Below are positions 43,115 to 56,469 of a DNA stretch of 64,000 nt, piece by piece. Source of the stretch: Clostridiales bacterium (lineage in GTDB: Bacteria; Bacillota; Clostridia; Lachnospirales; Lachnospiraceae). Below the pieces are notes generated by a model. It saw nothing but the letters and a program-made list of their open reading frames with translations, had not been told where the DNA came from and did not search any database. How positions within the stretch are numbered: position 1 is the first letter of the stretch; every line of letters starts with the position of its first letter. A program made the translations under genes and the position numbers. Where the stretch lies: the NCBI GenBank assembly GCA_018372435.1, contig JAHAJA010000018.1:1-64000 (forward strand), in the 5' to 3' direction.

Positions 43115-44038
43115 TTAATTTATCTTAATGCCTCCGTGTGCTTCTACATAAGATTGGCCATCTTCGCTAAGTGCGAATTCAACAAATGCTTGTGTCTGTG
43201 ATGTATAGTTGTTTTCGTCATATACGAATAAGAAAGGTCTTGATAATGGGTATGAACCAGCTTTTGCATTTTCAGCAGTTGCTTCTACACTTTCTACTGT
43301 AAGAGCCTTCACTGTATCATCAATGAATGAGAATGATACATAACCAATTGCATTTTCATTACCAGCTACTGAAGTTTGAACGTTACCGTTACCTTCAACT
43401 ACCATTGCATCTTCTGTTAAACCGCCTGCATCTTCTAATTTAATTAATTCTTCAAATGCACTTCTTGTACCTGAAGCGCCTTCTCTTGAAACAATTACGA
43501 TAGGCGCATCGTTTCCACCAAGTTGATTCCAGTTAGTAATTTCACCGCTATAGATTTTTGCAAGGTTTTCTACTGAAATATCTGCAACTGGGTTTGCTGG
43601 ATTTGTTATAACAGCAATTCCATCATGTGCGAAAACTACTTCTTTTATATTATCTGCTTTTTCTTCTTCTTTCACTTCTCTTGAAGAAGCACCAAGATCG
43701 TTACTTCCTGCTATTGTATCTGCGATACCTGCTGAAGAACCAGTTCCAGTGTAGTTGATTGTTACATCTGGGTTTATTGCTTGGAATTCATCAATCATGT
43801 CATTTAAGATTTTATCTACTGAAGTTGAACCAGTAATAACTACTGTACCACTTAAGTTAGATGAATCCTCTGCAGGTTGCTCTGCTGTATCTGTTGATGT
43901 ACTATCTTCTGTTTTATTTGTTGTTTCTGTTGTATTTCCGTTCGTTTTTGCATTGTTTTTTTCGTTTTTTGAACAACCAGCGAATGATAACGCCATTGCT
44001 CCAACCATACATAATGCTACTAATCGTTTTAATCTCAT
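43115..44038 (-). CDS. pstS: Phosphate-binding lipoprotein PstS
   Basis: This 307-residue protein has a lipoprotein signal (MRLKRLVALCMVGAMALSFAGC) and a Thr/Asn/Glu-rich linker. A PBP-like domain with phosphate-binding segments ITGSTSVDKILNDM and REGASGTRSAFEELI follows. It captures phosphate outside the cell and delivers it to PstCA. It is the first gene of the pst-pho operon, behind a Pho box. Confidence 0.97.
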   Translation of the reverse strand: MRLKRLVALCMVGAMALSFAGCSKNEKNNAKTNGNTTETTNKTEDSTSTDTAEQPAEDSSNLSGTVVITGSTSVDKILNDMIDEFQAINPDVTINYTGTGSSAGIADTIAGSNDLGASSREVKEEEKADNIKEVVFAHDGIAVITNPANPVADISVENLAKIYSGEITNWNQLGGNDAPIVIVSREGASGTRSAFEELIKLEDAGGLTEDAMVVEGNGNVQTSVAGNENAIGYVSFSFIDDTVKALTVESVEATAENAKAGSYPLSRPFLFVYDENNYTSQTQAFVEFALSEDGQSYVEAHGGIKIN

Positions 44039-44078
44039 CTTTATTATCCTCCATTTAATAAATGTCGTTTATGTTGTA

Positions 44079-44113
44079 AGGTTAACCCGTAGCCCCTTTT
44101 GCTACGTTAGGTA
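44079..44113 (-). promoter_or_regulatory. Hairpin in the pstS leader
   Basis: On the minus strand GTTACCTAACGTAGC and GCTACGGGTTAAC can pair around AAAAGGG, 41-75 bases upstream of pstS. It may shape translation or stability of the pst mRNA. Confidence 0.4.
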
Positions 44114-44209
44114 ACTCTCTGGAATACTTTACGTATTCTCTCTTTTTTTCATTACCTCTTCCTTACAGTACTTAATTTACACCTATAATGTTACCTTCAT
44201 ATTTTTTGA

Positions 44210-44226
44210 ATGTTAAGTTTATGTAA
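44210..44226 (-). promoter_or_regulatory. Pho box upstream of pstS
   Basis: On the minus strand TTTACA-TAAAC-TTAACA gives two TT[AT]ACA half-sites separated by five bases, the PhoP-binding pattern known from Bacillus. It lies about 170 bases before pstS; a possible -10 (TTATAG) follows about 25 bases downstream. Nothing else is recognisable in the 44039-44443 gap. Confidence 0.65.
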
Positions 44227-44443
44227 AGTCCTATGTTTTTTTATCGCAAATTGAATAGACTTACATAAAATAGGGAATACTATTTCTATTTCGTTATATT
44301 TTATCTGGTATTTTATTTACATATGGTGTATTTCAATGTTAAAATATAACCACTGAAACTATGACCCACAGATCTTGGTTACTAATAATAGAATATACAC
44401 TTTGCTTTCTATTATACTAAATTACAAACAACGGAGGTGCTTT

Positions 44444-44923
44444 ATGAAAAAACAAGACTATATTAATTGGGATGCTTATTTTATGGGAATCGCATTGTTA
44501 TCTACAAATAGAAGTAAAGATCCTGGTACTAGTGTTGGTGCTTGTATCGTTAGTCAAGATAATAAGATTCTATCTGTTGGATATAACGGAATGCCATATG
44601 GCTGCTCCGATGACGAGTATCCATGGGAGCGTGAAGGTGACCCCTTCGATACGAAATATTTCTATGTATGTCATGCGGAACTTAATGCAATACTTAATTA
44701 TACAGGTACTGATATTAAAGGTTCTAAGGTATATGTAACACTTTTCCCATGTAACGAATGTACGAAAGCAATTATTCAAAAAGGAATAGCAGAAATTATC
44801 TACATGGATGATAAATACGCACACACACCAGCAGTACTTGCCTCCAAGAGAATGCTGACATCTGCAGGTGTTAAATTCACAAAATATACGCCAATCGACA
44901 AGGATATCACACTTTCTTTATAA
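44444..44923 (+). CDS. dCMP deaminase-like cytidine/deoxycytidylate deaminase
   Basis: This 159-residue protein starts at the ATG at 44444, where GGAGGTGC is seven bases upstream; a longer frame from 44375 lacks a ribosome site. The zinc motifs are CHAEL (His plus catalytic Glu) and PCNEC. DPGTSVGACIVSQDNKILSVGYNGMP is typical of dCMP deaminases, which make dUMP for thymidylate synthesis. No competence-type extra domain is present. Confidence 0.92.
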   Translation: MKKQDYINWDAYFMGIALLSTNRSKDPGTSVGACIVSQDNKILSVGYNGMPYGCSDDEYPWEREGDPFDTKYFYVCHAELNAILNYTGTDIKGSKVYVTLFPCNECTKAIIQKGIAEIIYMDDKYAHTPAVLASKRMLTSAGVKFTKYTPIDKDITLSL

Positions 44924-44976
44924 TAAGAAAACTAAATCGAACTACAAATTTAATTTACTAATTGTGATGTATATCA

Positions 44977-45022
44977 AAAAAGAGTTGCTACTTATAGAAT
45001 GATCTATAAGAGCGACTCTCTT
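44977..45022. terminator. Bidirectional terminator between dCMP deaminase and amidase genes
   Basis: AGAGTTGCT..TTATAGA and TCTATAA..AGCGACTCT form an interrupted stem of about 16 pairs, with A-run left and TTCTT right. Confidence 0.75.
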
Positions 45023-45041
45023 CTTATATATAGGTTTTACA

Positions 45042-45764
45042 TTATTTATTCTTTGCATTCTCTTCGATTACTTTAAACACATCTTCTTTAAATTGTTCCC
45101 AGTCCTCTTCATTATCTACAAAATACTTCGGACAAACCTTCCCTGTAACATCGTAATGTCTTATAATATCCTCTTTCTTTAGATTATATTCCGAACAAAT
45201 CCATGCTGTAAGTTTTACCAAGGATTTATAAGATTTCTTCGTGAATTTTCCTGTTTCATCTGGATGGCACACTTCAATTGATATGGTATCTTCATTTCTT
45301 CCATTTGATGCATATGCAACCTCATTCAAAGGAATGCACTGAATGATATTTCCTTTCAAACCTATAATGAAATTACTACTTGAGTAGATGTAATTCCCAT
45401 TGGCATAAGTTTTACCTTCTTTAAGTCCCTCGAAGTAATTTCGATTTGCCTCTGCATCGGTTCCTGGATTGGCTGTATAATGAATTACCACACCCTTAAC
45501 TTTGTTAAGTCCTGTCTTCGGCCTTGAATATTCATTAGGTGTAAGCAACATCTCTTCTATATTAAGACTATCATAGAATCCATCTATCATCTTTGGCGTT
45601 GGTTTACTCCTAACTCCAAACAATCCACCTTGAAGAATATTCGATATTCCTCCACCTAAGAGACATACCCCTGTCACAAACATTAATACCAAACTACTAA
45701 GTATTAATAATCGTTTCATCTTTTTCTTTCTTCTATATTGTACCTTTGTTAATCTTTTCCTCAT
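45042..45764 (-). CDS. N-acetylmuramoyl-L-alanine amidase (amidase_2 type)
   Basis: This 240-residue protein starts at the ATG at 45764 with GGAG eight bases upstream. A basic N-terminus (MRKRLTKVQYRRKKKMK) and a membrane segment (LLILSSLVLMFVTGVCLLGG) make it a type II membrane protein with the catalytic domain outside. Zinc ligands and motifs are VVIHYTANPG, SIEVCHPDE, and IIRHYDVTGKVCPKYF, the HxxxxxxxCP end of the T7-lysozyme/PGRP fold. It should cleave peptidoglycan between MurNAc and L-Ala. Confidence 0.93.
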   Translation of the reverse strand: MRKRLTKVQYRRKKKMKRLLILSSLVLMFVTGVCLLGGGISNILQGGLFGVRSKPTPKMIDGFYDSLNIEEMLLTPNEYSRPKTGLNKVKGVVIHYTANPGTDAEANRNYFEGLKEGKTYANGNYIYSSSNFIIGLKGNIIQCIPLNEVAYASNGRNEDTISIEVCHPDETGKFTKKSYKSLVKLTAWICSEYNLKKEDIIRHYDVTGKVCPKYFVDNEEDWEQFKEDVFKVIEENAKNK

Positions 45765-46045
45765 TATAATAACTCCATCTGTCTTACTTCTGTACTTTCT
45801 TCTCCTATTATTCCACAATTTTTTCTATGTTTCAACCCATTAAGAAATTCTTAACTATTCTATGTAATAAATATTATGAAACATATGGGGTAAGTCACTT
45901 ACTTTGAAGCATCACGATTGCTAACAGTTTGGAAAATGTAGCTATTTTATTGAGCGGGGCTTTCGTTGAATATAGGAGTTAGCTACTCTTCGAAATCTTC
46001 AAGTGCAAAATTTGAGTCATCTACACAATAAAATGCAACAAAAAA
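45765..46045. other. Gene-free region between amidase and guaB terminator
   Basis: No ORF of interest is visible. AGTTTGGAAAATGTAGCTA and TAGGAGTTAGCTACTC hint at partial inverted symmetry near 45930-45995, but I cannot name an element. The amidase promoter should lie at its left end. Confidence 0.35.
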
Positions 46046-46121
46046 ACAATCTTTCAAATGTTTTGTATATGAGGCACGGATCTGTAAATCCATGAATCCA
46101 CATACAAAACATGAAGATTGT
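46046..46121 (-). terminator. Terminator of guaB
   Basis: ACAATCTTCATGTTTTGTAT pairs with ATACAAAACATTTGAAAGAT and TGT on the minus strand, with a smaller hairpin (CATGGATTT...ATCCGTG) inside, followed by TTTTTTTGTTGC. Confidence 0.8.
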
Positions 46122-46143
46122 CATTTAATTTATATAATTTAAT

Positions 46144-47941
<1,798 letters not shown>

Positions 47942-48445
47942 TTATTGCATCATTACTTTACGAGGTGCTTTGTATCTCATACATTCAAGCATCTTCTCGC
48001 TTGGCTCAAACAAGATCTTGTATCTTGATTCTCCCGAAACAGAATAAATTGCATATGTTTTTGCATCTTTTCTTAATGAACTAAAGTTCTTAAGAGTAAA
48101 ACTCTTGTTATTACGATAAGAGTCAAGTGCATGTGAAGTCTCTGGTGCAACAATTTCCACTTGCTCCATATCGATACGTAACATTCTTTTTCTTTTTGCT
48201 TTTCCACTGATACGATCAAAATCAATTTGTCCATCACAGTACACATATTCATATTCAACGTTAAGTCTAGGGAATATGAATGAAATTGCCACAATACAAA
48301 CTAATACGAATGTAAATAAAGCAGGTGATACCGTTAGTGTTAAAATCACAGATGCGAATGTAAGTACAATTAATAAAAACTTAATAAGGTATGTTTTCGC
48401 AGTAGGTAATCTAGACACCCCTGCTTCTGCATAAGTTTCTCCCAT
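47942..48445 (-). CDS. Conserved two-helix membrane protein, unknown function
   Basis: This 167-residue protein has two adjacent membrane helices (about residues 22-58). A cytosolic domain with regular strands follows (VEYEYVYCDGQIDFDRISGK, KTYAIYSVSGESRYKILFEP). The YEYVYCDGQIDFDRI-type segment is reminiscent of small PH-like membrane proteins common in Lachnospiraceae. AGGAGG lies upstream. I cannot assign a function; it stands alone between groESL and guaB. Confidence 0.75.
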   Translation of the reverse strand: MGETYAEAGVSRLPTAKTYLIKFLLIVLTFASVILTLTVSPALFTFVLVCIVAISFIFPRLNVEYEYVYCDGQIDFDRISGKAKRKRMLRIDMEQVEIVAPETSHALDSYRNNKSFTLKNFSSLRKDAKTYAIYSVSGESRYKILFEPSEKMLECMRYKAPRKVMMQ

Positions 48446-48592
48446 ATAAAACTTCCTCCTAATTACAATAATGCTACTAACTAATCTTAAGCAATTAAAT
48501 ACATTATACTAAAAAATGTACGGAAAAGAAAGTAGTATGTCATAAAATTTATATAAACTGCCATGAATCTTAATCATTTTCTCTAAAATAAA

Positions 48593-48649
48593 AAGGCAAT
48601 TTCCATATGATAATATGTATTATCACATATTATCACCGAAAATTGCCTT
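48593..48649 (-). terminator. Terminator of groESL
   Basis: AAGGCAATTTTC and GAAATTGCCTT form the outer stem around an AT-rich inner hairpin, followed by TTTATTTT on the minus strand. Confidence 0.8.
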
Positions 48650-48704
48650 CTCTATCTATGATGCCATACTAGATGACTATTTTGTGAATGTATATTTGAT
48701 TAAA

Positions 48705-50366
<1,662 letters not shown>

Positions 50367-50401
50367 TTATTACATCTATAACTATTCCGTTTCTTAATAA
50401 C

Positions 50402-50689
50402 TTAATCTTCTACTATTGCAACAATATCATTTTGTTTTACAACAATGTACTCGTCTTCACCAAGTTTAACTTCTGTTCCAGCATACTTCGAGTAGATTAC
50501 TTTATCTCCTACTTTAACTTGCATAGTAACTTCTTTACCATCTACGATTCCGCCAGGTCCTACCGCAATGACTTCAGCTTGTTGTGGCTTTTCTTTCGCT
50601 TGACCAGGTAAAACAATTCCTGATTTTGTTGTTTCTTCTGCCTCTAATTGTTTTAATACAACTTTGTCTCCTAAAGGTACTAATTTCAT
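50402..50689 (-). CDS. groS: Co-chaperonin GroES
   Basis: This 95-residue protein has the GroES fold: LGDKVVLKQLEAEETTKSGI with the mobile loop TTKSGIVLPG that binds GroEL, and the ending YIVVKQNDIVAIVED. It is the first gene of the operon and preceded by AGGAGG. Confidence 0.97.
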   Translation of the reverse strand: MKLVPLGDKVVLKQLEAEETTKSGIVLPGQAKEKPQQAEVIAVGPGGIVDGKEVTMQVKVGDKVIYSKYAGTEVKLGEDEYIVVKQNDIVAIVED

Positions 50690-50762
50690 ATTAATATTCC
50701 TCCTTATTCTTGTTTACGGAAAGTGTATCCTTCACCCGTAGTCATTACTTATTTTTTAGTTA

Positions 50763-50789
50763 TTAGCACTCACTTTAAACGAGTGCTAA
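50763..50789 (-). promoter_or_regulatory. CIRCE operator of groESL
   Basis: TTAGCACTC-N9-GAGTGCTAA is a perfect match to the HrcA-binding CIRCE element, 74-100 bases upstream of groS. On the minus strand TTTAAA-N17-TATAAA just before it is a plausible promoter. Heat-shock repression by HrcA is therefore expected. Confidence 0.97.
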
Positions 50790-50920
50790 AAGTTATTTAT
50801 ATATTAGTAAATTTACCTTTTAAATGCAACTGAAAGTTTTTCGCAAACTTCGTGATTTTCGCTTCATATCTTTCGCTTTCTCTTGATAGCTCTCTTTTTC
50901 TCACTTTTACTATCTATTTC

Positions 50921-51793
50921 TTATTTTACACGATTATCTCTCGCATAGTAGAAGAGATATTGTTGAGCATAACCACCATACTCACCAAAGTGTTCTTTCG
51001 CAAACGCTTGCATCTCATCTTTCTTAACAGGCTCATCAAAATATAGTCTTTCCAAAATTCGAATCATCCATACATCAATAGGAAATGCTTCTCTTCTTCC
51101 AAGACCAAATAACAAGACACAATTACCAACCTTCTCTCCAATACCTTTTACAATCTGAATCTTTTCAAGGGCTTCCCCATAATTCATCTGACGTAACTCG
51201 TTCTCACATAGTTCTTGACTCACAACTTTCCTACATGCATCTACTAAGTATTTGGCTCGAAATCCAGCCTTCATATCGAGGAAATCTTGTTCCGTCGCTT
51301 TACTAAGTGCTTCGGGAGTTGGAAAGCTGTAATACCTCTTACCATTCCATTCCCCAATATATTCACCAAATCTTTCTGATATACGCTCAACAATCTGCAT
51401 TATATGAGGAATCTGCTTATTCTGTGATATTATGAAGGTAATAAGCATCTCAAAAAATTCTTGGTTTAATATTCTGACACCTGACTTTTGTTCAATTGCT
51501 TCTCCAATCAGGTTATCTCGTTCATTCAGCCATCTCTTAATTGTTCCATAATTCCTATTCAAATCAAAATATGGACACCATATGGACTGTACCTCTTCCA
51601 TAGTACTATTATAGAAGAACAGTATGTTATCTTCTTGTTTTATATGAAGTATACGATTCTTAGCTATAACAAGGTATTCATTATTACTAATACATTCATA
51701 CCGAAAGCACTGACCACATTCTAGTGTCTGCTTTAAATCAAAGTGTTCTATTTCTTCTATTACGATACACGTTTTATCTGCTATTATTCTCAT
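50921..51793 (-). CDS. OGG-type 8-oxoguanine DNA glycosylase
   Basis: This 290-residue protein starts at the ATG at 51793 with AAAGGGG upstream; a longer frame adds 50 residues with no support and would run into the divergent gene. The N-terminal domain (LKQTLECGQCFRYE) is typical of OGG1/AlkA-type enzymes. The HhH-GPD core has the catalytic Lys in MKAGFRAKYLVDAC, the hairpin IQIVKGIGEKVGNC and the catalytic Asp in FPIDVWMIRIL. It should excise 8-oxoguanine as a glycosylase/AP lyase. Confidence 0.93.
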   Translation of the reverse strand: MRIIADKTCIVIEEIEHFDLKQTLECGQCFRYECISNNEYLVIAKNRILHIKQEDNILFFYNSTMEEVQSIWCPYFDLNRNYGTIKRWLNERDNLIGEAIEQKSGVRILNQEFFEMLITFIISQNKQIPHIMQIVERISERFGEYIGEWNGKRYYSFPTPEALSKATEQDFLDMKAGFRAKYLVDACRKVVSQELCENELRQMNYGEALEKIQIVKGIGEKVGNCVLLFGLGRREAFPIDVWMIRILERLYFDEPVKKDEMQAFAKEHFGEYGGYAQQYLFYYARDNRVK

Positions 51794-51931
51794 ATTTATA
51801 TGGCCCCTTTCATAATTGTTTATCAATTCTCTAACAAATGAATACATTATAGCATAAACACTTGAATCTATGTTATAATAAAAATACTGGCAACTCATTA
51901 GATGCCTATACACATGATCGGAGGTTACACG

Positions 51932-52651
51932 ATGAAAGAACAATTATATACAATACCCGTAATGGATGCCTATAGAGAAGATTGCGAATGTCCCGTTTGT
52001 TCCATGTATAATAGCTTGGAATTAAAAGCAATTGATTTCACTATGGGACCAAGTTATATGGAAGATGATATTCGTGCTGTTACTGATAAAATAGGTTTTT
52101 GTAACACTCATATCAAACAATTATATAATAACCAGAATCGACTTGGACTAGCTCTTATGCTTAAGACACATATGGATAAGACTATAGATGACTTAACGAA
52201 ACTATCTGGTTCAGAAAAAGTATCTGCACCTTCATTGTTCAAGAAAAAGACAGAATCAAAAGGAGTTCCAGCTTACATAGAGACCTTAAAACACTCTTGT
52301 TATGTATGTGACCGTATTGAACAGACCTATAAACGTTATCTAATAACTGTTTTCTATCTATACAAAAAGGAATCCGAATTCCGTGATTTGTTCCGCGCTT
52401 CCAAAGGTCTATGCACCAATCATTATGCAGATCTCTATCAAATGGCACCAGAACAATTAAGCGGCGATATGTTGCAATCCTTCCTCGCTGACCTCAATAA
52501 ATTATATCTTGATAATATGAAGCGTGTACGTGATGATTTATCATGGTTTATTGACAAATTTGATTACCGTTACGTGAATGAACCTTGGAAAAATTCACAA
52601 GATGCATTACCAAGAACCATTCAAAAAACAAATAGCTTCCAAGTTGAATAA
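51932..52651 (+). CDS. DUF6062-family protein
   Basis: This 239-residue protein begins KEQLYTIPVMDAYREDCECP and contains paired Cys motifs (CECPVC near 19, CYVCDRIE near 130) and conserved FCNTH and LCTNHYADLY. These features suggest a duplicated Cys/His metal-binding or redox-active module, typical of DUF6062 proteins of Lachnospiraceae. The ATG at 51932 follows CGGAGGTTACACG; the longer reading from 51902 has no ribosome site. It is divergent from the OGG gene. Function unknown. Confidence 0.85.
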   Translation: MKEQLYTIPVMDAYREDCECPVCSMYNSLELKAIDFTMGPSYMEDDIRAVTDKIGFCNTHIKQLYNNQNRLGLALMLKTHMDKTIDDLTKLSGSEKVSAPSLFKKKTESKGVPAYIETLKHSCYVCDRIEQTYKRYLITVFYLYKKESEFRDLFRASKGLCTNHYADLYQMAPEQLSGDMLQSFLADLNKLYLDNMKRVRDDLSWFIDKFDYRYVNEPWKNSQDALPRTIQKTNSFQVE

Positions 52652-52664
52652 ATTATAAAAAAGA

Positions 52665-52743
52665 AAAGACAATTTTAAATAAAAAACATGCCAATATGAT
52701 TTTCTAGTCCACATTGACATGTTAATATTTAGGATTGTCTTTT
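52665..52743. terminator. Terminator between converging DUF6062 and DUF2225 genes
   Basis: AAAGACAATttta and aggATTGTCTTT form the outer stem and ACATGcCAAT/ATTGACATGT an inner one. The right end overlaps the DUF2225 stop codon. Confidence 0.65.
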
Positions 52744-53590
52744 AATTATCTCTTTTGTTTTGTACAATAAGCTCTTTCAAATCACGCGCTTTTGATTTGA
52801 TACGTTCATTTGCATCTCTTGCAATAAGTACTCTAGAAATCCATCTTCCTGCTTCATCAAATTTGCCACAACGTCTTGCTAGGTCAGCCACTAGATATGT
52901 AACTGTATTCTCATCCATTCCGCACATTGGGAACATCTCTTTTGAAAATGCTGTTGTAAAACCTTCGTAAGCATTATAAATGAACTCATTCTCCTCAGAC
53001 TTTAATTTAGCAATCTCTTGATCATAGTTATCTGTATCTGCTGGTAGCGTCTCAGCCTTACCTCTTAGTAACCAAGCGATTTTCAAGCAAGTATATGCTC
53101 TTTCACTATTCTTTGCTTTCTTAACTATTGTATTCACAAGAACTAACTTATGACGAGCAATCGCTTCGTCATAAGTATAGATTTCTCCCTCATTTTCAAT
53201 ACCGCGAAAATTAATTGTAATTTGATCTTTAATTAATTTGGCTTGTGGTGCAGTCATATAATTAAAGAAACGATTTAATGCACTATATCCACAACTCGGA
53301 CAAACAATTGCATCATATTTTAATGAATCTACAAGTTGATACTTTGGACGTAAATCAGAATCAGCGCCAAGTAATTTCACCTTACCAGTTTTTACTGATT
53401 TTGACTTGAATTCATTATCACAAACTGGACAAGTATGTGTCTTATCAAAGATGAAATCGTCTTCTGTGATCTTTGGTTTCTCTGCTTCTTTGTCCCCTTC
53501 TTTTTTGTCACCATTACCTGTATTATACACATCTAGGCCTTGTAACTCGCCTAGTCCGAAATTCTCTAATCCCGAAAATAAGTTAGCCAT
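52742..53590 (-). CDS. DUF2225-family zinc-finger protein
   Basis: This 282-residue protein has two CxxC pairs, CPVCDNEFKSKSVKTGK (about residues 54-57) and CPSCGYSAL (about 97-100), the DUF2225 hallmark. A helical TPR-like C-terminal half follows. An acidic Lys/Glu-rich linker precedes the domain. It starts 13 bases after the glnS stop and may be co-transcribed with it. The family has no established function. Confidence 0.87.
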   Translation of the reverse strand: MANLFSGLENFGLGELQGLDVYNTGNGDKKEGDKEAEKPKITEDDFIFDKTHTCPVCDNEFKSKSVKTGKVKLLGADSDLRPKYQLVDSLKYDAIVCPSCGYSALNRFFNYMTAPQAKLIKDQITINFRGIENEGEIYTYDEAIARHKLVLVNTIVKKAKNSERAYTCLKIAWLLRGKAETLPADTDNYDQEIAKLKSEENEFIYNAYEGFTTAFSKEMFPMCGMDENTVTYLVADLARRCGKFDEAGRWISRVLIARDANERIKSKARDLKELIVQNKRDN

Positions 53591-53602
53591 TTTTCACCCT
53601 CC

Positions 53603-55279
53603 CTAAGCTGGTTTATAAGAACTTTTTAATGATACAATTCGGTTAAATACTAAATGATCTTCTTTCGAATCTTTGCAATCTACACAGAAATATCCTTGTC
53701 TTAAGAATTGGAAACTATCTAAAGATTTTGCTTCTTTGATTGCAGGTTCAATATAACATTCCTTAAGAACTGTTAATGAATTTGGATTTAAATTAAGACT
53801 TCCATCTTCATTATACACCCCTTTTTCTTCGTCTACTATATTCTCATATAAACGTACTTCAGCTTTTACAGCAGTAGTAGCTTCAACCCAATGAATTGTG
53901 CCTTTGACTTTTCTTCCTGTAAATCCAGTACCATTCTTAGTTTCAGGGTCATACGTACAGTGAACTTCTGTAACATTACCATTCTCATCTGTTATATAAT
54001 CCGTACACGTAACAAAGTATGCATTCATTAAACGTACTTCATTGCCTGGGAATAATCTAAAGTATTTCTTTGGTGGCTCAATCATGAAATCTTCACGATC
54101 AATATATACTTCTCTTCCGAATGGTACTTTTCTTGTTCCCATCTCTGGATTTTCTTGATTGACAGCGGCATCAAGATACTCAATTTCACCTTCTGGATAA
54201 TTCGTAATAACTAGTTTAATTGGATCTAGAACTGCCATCACTCTTGGTCTCTTAAGTTTAAGGTCTTCACGAATACAGTACTCTAACATTGCATAGTCAA
54301 CCGAACTGTTACTCTTAGACACACCACATAATTCCATGAATTTACGGATTGATTCTGGTGTAAAACCTCTTCTTCTTAATGCGCTAATGGATACTAATCT
54401 TGGATCATCCCATCCGTCTACAATGTTCTCTTCTACTAGTCTCTTAATGTATCTCTTACCTGTAATAACGTTTGTAAGATACATCTTAGCAAATTCTATT
54501 TGTTTTGGTGGATTCTCATATTCTAATTCTTTAACAACCCAGTCATATAAAGGTCTATGGTCTTCAAATTCTAAAGTACAGATTGAATGGGTAATGCCTT
54601 CAATTGCATCTTCTATTGGGTGAGCAAAGTCATACATAGGATAGATACACCATTTGTCACCTGTATTGTGATGATTCATACGAGCCACACGATATATAAC
54701 TGGATCTCTCATATTAATATTCGGTGATGACATATCAATCTTGGCACGTAATACTTTCGTTCCGTCTTCGTATTCACCATTCTTCATTCCTTCGAATAAA
54801 GCAAGATTTTCTTCTACGCTTCTATCACGATATGGACTGTTTTTACCTGGCTCCGTTAATGTTCCCCTGTATTCTCTAATTTCGTCTGCTGTTAAATCAC
54901 AAACGAAAGCTTTTCCCTTTTTAATTAATTTAACAGCTGCTTCATACATTTGGTCAAAGTAATCCGATGCAAAGAATAGGCGATCTTCAAATTCTCCCCC
55001 AATCCATTTTACATCCTCAATAATAGATTGAACAAATTCTGTCTTCTCTTTTGTTGGGTTTGTATCATCAAAACGAAGATTGAATTTACCATTATATTTT
55101 TTTGCTAAACCATCATTTAATAATATAGATTTTGCATGTCCAATATGAAGATAGCCGTTTGGTTCTGGCGGGAATCTTGTAACAACTTGTTTGCAATGCC
55201 CTTCTTCAATATCTTTATCAATGATCTGCTCAATGAAGTTCTTAGATATAACTTCTTTTTCTGTTGAAACATTTTCCAT
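53603..55279 (-). CDS. glnS: Glutaminyl-tRNA synthetase
   Basis: This 558-residue class I synthetase charges tRNA-Gln directly. The HIGH motif is [15 protein letters not shown]. The KMSKS-equivalent is GVSKSNSS. The GlnRS-specific [16 protein letters not shown] and the two C-terminal anticodon-binding beta-barrels are present. AGGAGGAGACA precedes the ATG. Possession of GlnRS means Gln-tRNA need not depend only on the GatCAB route. Confidence 0.96.
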   Translation of the reverse strand: MENVSTEKEVISKNFIEQIIDKDIEEGHCKQVVTRFPPEPNGYLHIGHAKSILLNDGLAKKYNGKFNLRFDDTNPTKEKTEFVQSIIEDVKWIGGEFEDRLFFASDYFDQMYEAAVKLIKKGKAFVCDLTADEIREYRGTLTEPGKNSPYRDRSVEENLALFEGMKNGEYEDGTKVLRAKIDMSSPNINMRDPVIYRVARMNHHNTGDKWCIYPMYDFAHPIEDAIEGITHSICTLEFEDHRPLYDWVVKELEYENPPKQIEFAKMYLTNVITGKRYIKRLVEENIVDGWDDPRLVSISALRRRGFTPESIRKFMELCGVSKSNSSVDYAMLEYCIREDLKLKRPRVMAVLDPIKLVITNYPEGEIEYLDAAVNQENPEMGTRKVPFGREVYIDREDFMIEPPKKYFRLFPGNEVRLMNAYFVTCTDYITDENGNVTEVHCTYDPETKNGTGFTGRKVKGTIHWVEATTAVKAEVRLYENIVDEEKGVYNEDGSLNLNPNSLTVLKECYIEPAIKEAKSLDSFQFLRQGYFCVDCKDSKEDHLVFNRIVSLKSSYKPA

Positions 55280-55564
55280 GATTCTATGTCTCCTCCTAAG
55301 TTACTATTATATAATCATGTATATCGAACCATTTGTAGTCAAACAGACCTTCACAATCTGTTATTTACTATCCATAAGCTCTAATACTTATAAAAGCCCA
55401 AAAATATTACTGGTTTCAATTACCAGTAGCAAGAAAGTAGATTACTTTCAACTTTATCATACCACACTTACTCAATTTATAAAAGTAGTATTAATAATAT
55501 TTTCCTATATTGATACTTATATACTAGCAAAATGATTTAACACATGCCTTTGCTTGGAGTACAT
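55280..55564. other. Gene-free region between glnS and the SleB-type gene
   Basis: It is AT-rich and presumably holds the glnS promoter. TACTGGTttcaattACCAGTA (near 55410-55430) is a short inverted repeat. Nothing else is recognisable. Confidence 0.4.
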
Positions 55565-55600
55565 AAAAAAAGCCGTTACACTATAGTAGTGTAACAGCTA
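55565..55600 (-). terminator. Terminator of the SleB-type hydrolase gene
   Basis: AGCTGTTACACTA and TAGTGTAACGGCT form the stem, followed on the minus strand by TTTTTTT. Confidence 0.9.
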
Positions 55601-55608
55601 TACATATC

Positions 55609-56469
55609 TTACTTAAATTGATGATCACCTAGGGTAAACCTTGGATTTGATAATCTACCACTAAAACCGTAGTATCCACTAAGATTTTTACTAAGAGATT
55701 TTCCATTTTTAGTATATTTAATCGTTTTTACTCCACTCAATGCTGCTTTCGCTGCTTTGATACATTGTTTCTCTTGAGCGGAAGTAAACCTACCATTATC
55801 GTATTCGTTTAATGCTTTATTCAAAGAACCGTTTCTAACCGGACCGAATTGATGTTTTTGATATACAACACCTTTTAATGTATTAGGGTATATTTTTGAG
55901 TCCATTCTATTTACTACAACAATACCTACTGCTAATTTTCCGGCATAAGACTGGTTTCCTGCTTCACAATAGATTAGTGTTGATAATAATCGTACCTCAG
56001 CGCTTGAATAAGACGCAGCTTTCGTTGTCTTAGCTGTTGTCTTTTTCTTAGTTATGCTAGTTTTCTTTTTCGTTGTTGTTGTTTTCTTTTTCGTTGTTGT
56101 TTTCTTCTTTGTTTCTTTTTCAGAATCTGTTTCTTTCTTAGAATCTGTTTCTTCATTCTTACTATCTTTTGATGATTCTTTCGTTGAATCTTGTACTACA
56201 TCTTGGTTCGACTCATCGTTCTCTGTCTTAGATGTATCTTCTGTTGTTGAAGTACCTTCGGTGATAGCAGAATCTTTTGTAATGGTAGAATCCCCTGTAG
56301 TAGTTTCCCCAGCTTGTGTATCTGCATCAGTCACTGATGTGTTCACAACTTCTGAGTTTTGTATCTGTTCAACCGTATTCACTTCCGCTGCAAATGCGTT
56401 GATACTTACTGTATTCGCTACAATTAATGCCGTAGTAGTCATACAAAGCAAGAATTTTTTCATCTTCAT
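55609..56469 (-). CDS. SleB-type cell wall hydrolase
   Basis: This 286-residue protein starts at the ATG at 56469, seven bases after AAGGAG; the longer frame opens with TTG. A Sec signal peptide ends near SINAFAAEV. A low-complexity region of about 130 residues follows, first Thr/Asp/Glu/Ser-rich then Lys/Thr repeats. The C-terminal SleB (hydrolase_2) domain begins SAEVRLLSTLIYCEAGNQSY, whose Glu is catalytic. It resembles lytic transglycosylases that act on spore-cortex or vegetative peptidoglycan. The basic KKTT linker could bind the wall. Confidence 0.9.
   Translation of the reverse strand: MKMKKFLLCMTTTALIVANTVSINAFAAEVNTVEQIQNSEVVNTSVTDADTQAGETTTGDSTITKDSAITEGTSTTEDTSKTENDESNQDVVQDSTKESSKDSKNEETDSKKETDSEKETKKKTTTKKKTTTTKKKTSITKKKTTAKTTKAASYSSAEVRLLSTLIYCEAGNQSYAGKLAVGIVVVNRMDSKIYPNTLKGVVYQKHQFGPVRNGSLNKALNEYDNGRFTSAQEKQCIKAAKAALSGVKTIKYTKNGKSLSKNLSGYYGFSGRLSNPRFTLGDHQFK

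Noticed and set aside
51794..51943. N-terminal extension of the OGG-type glycosylase
   Set aside because: It lacks a ribosome site, has no similarity to the family, and overlaps the divergent DUF6062 gene; ATG 51793 has AAAGGGG upstream.
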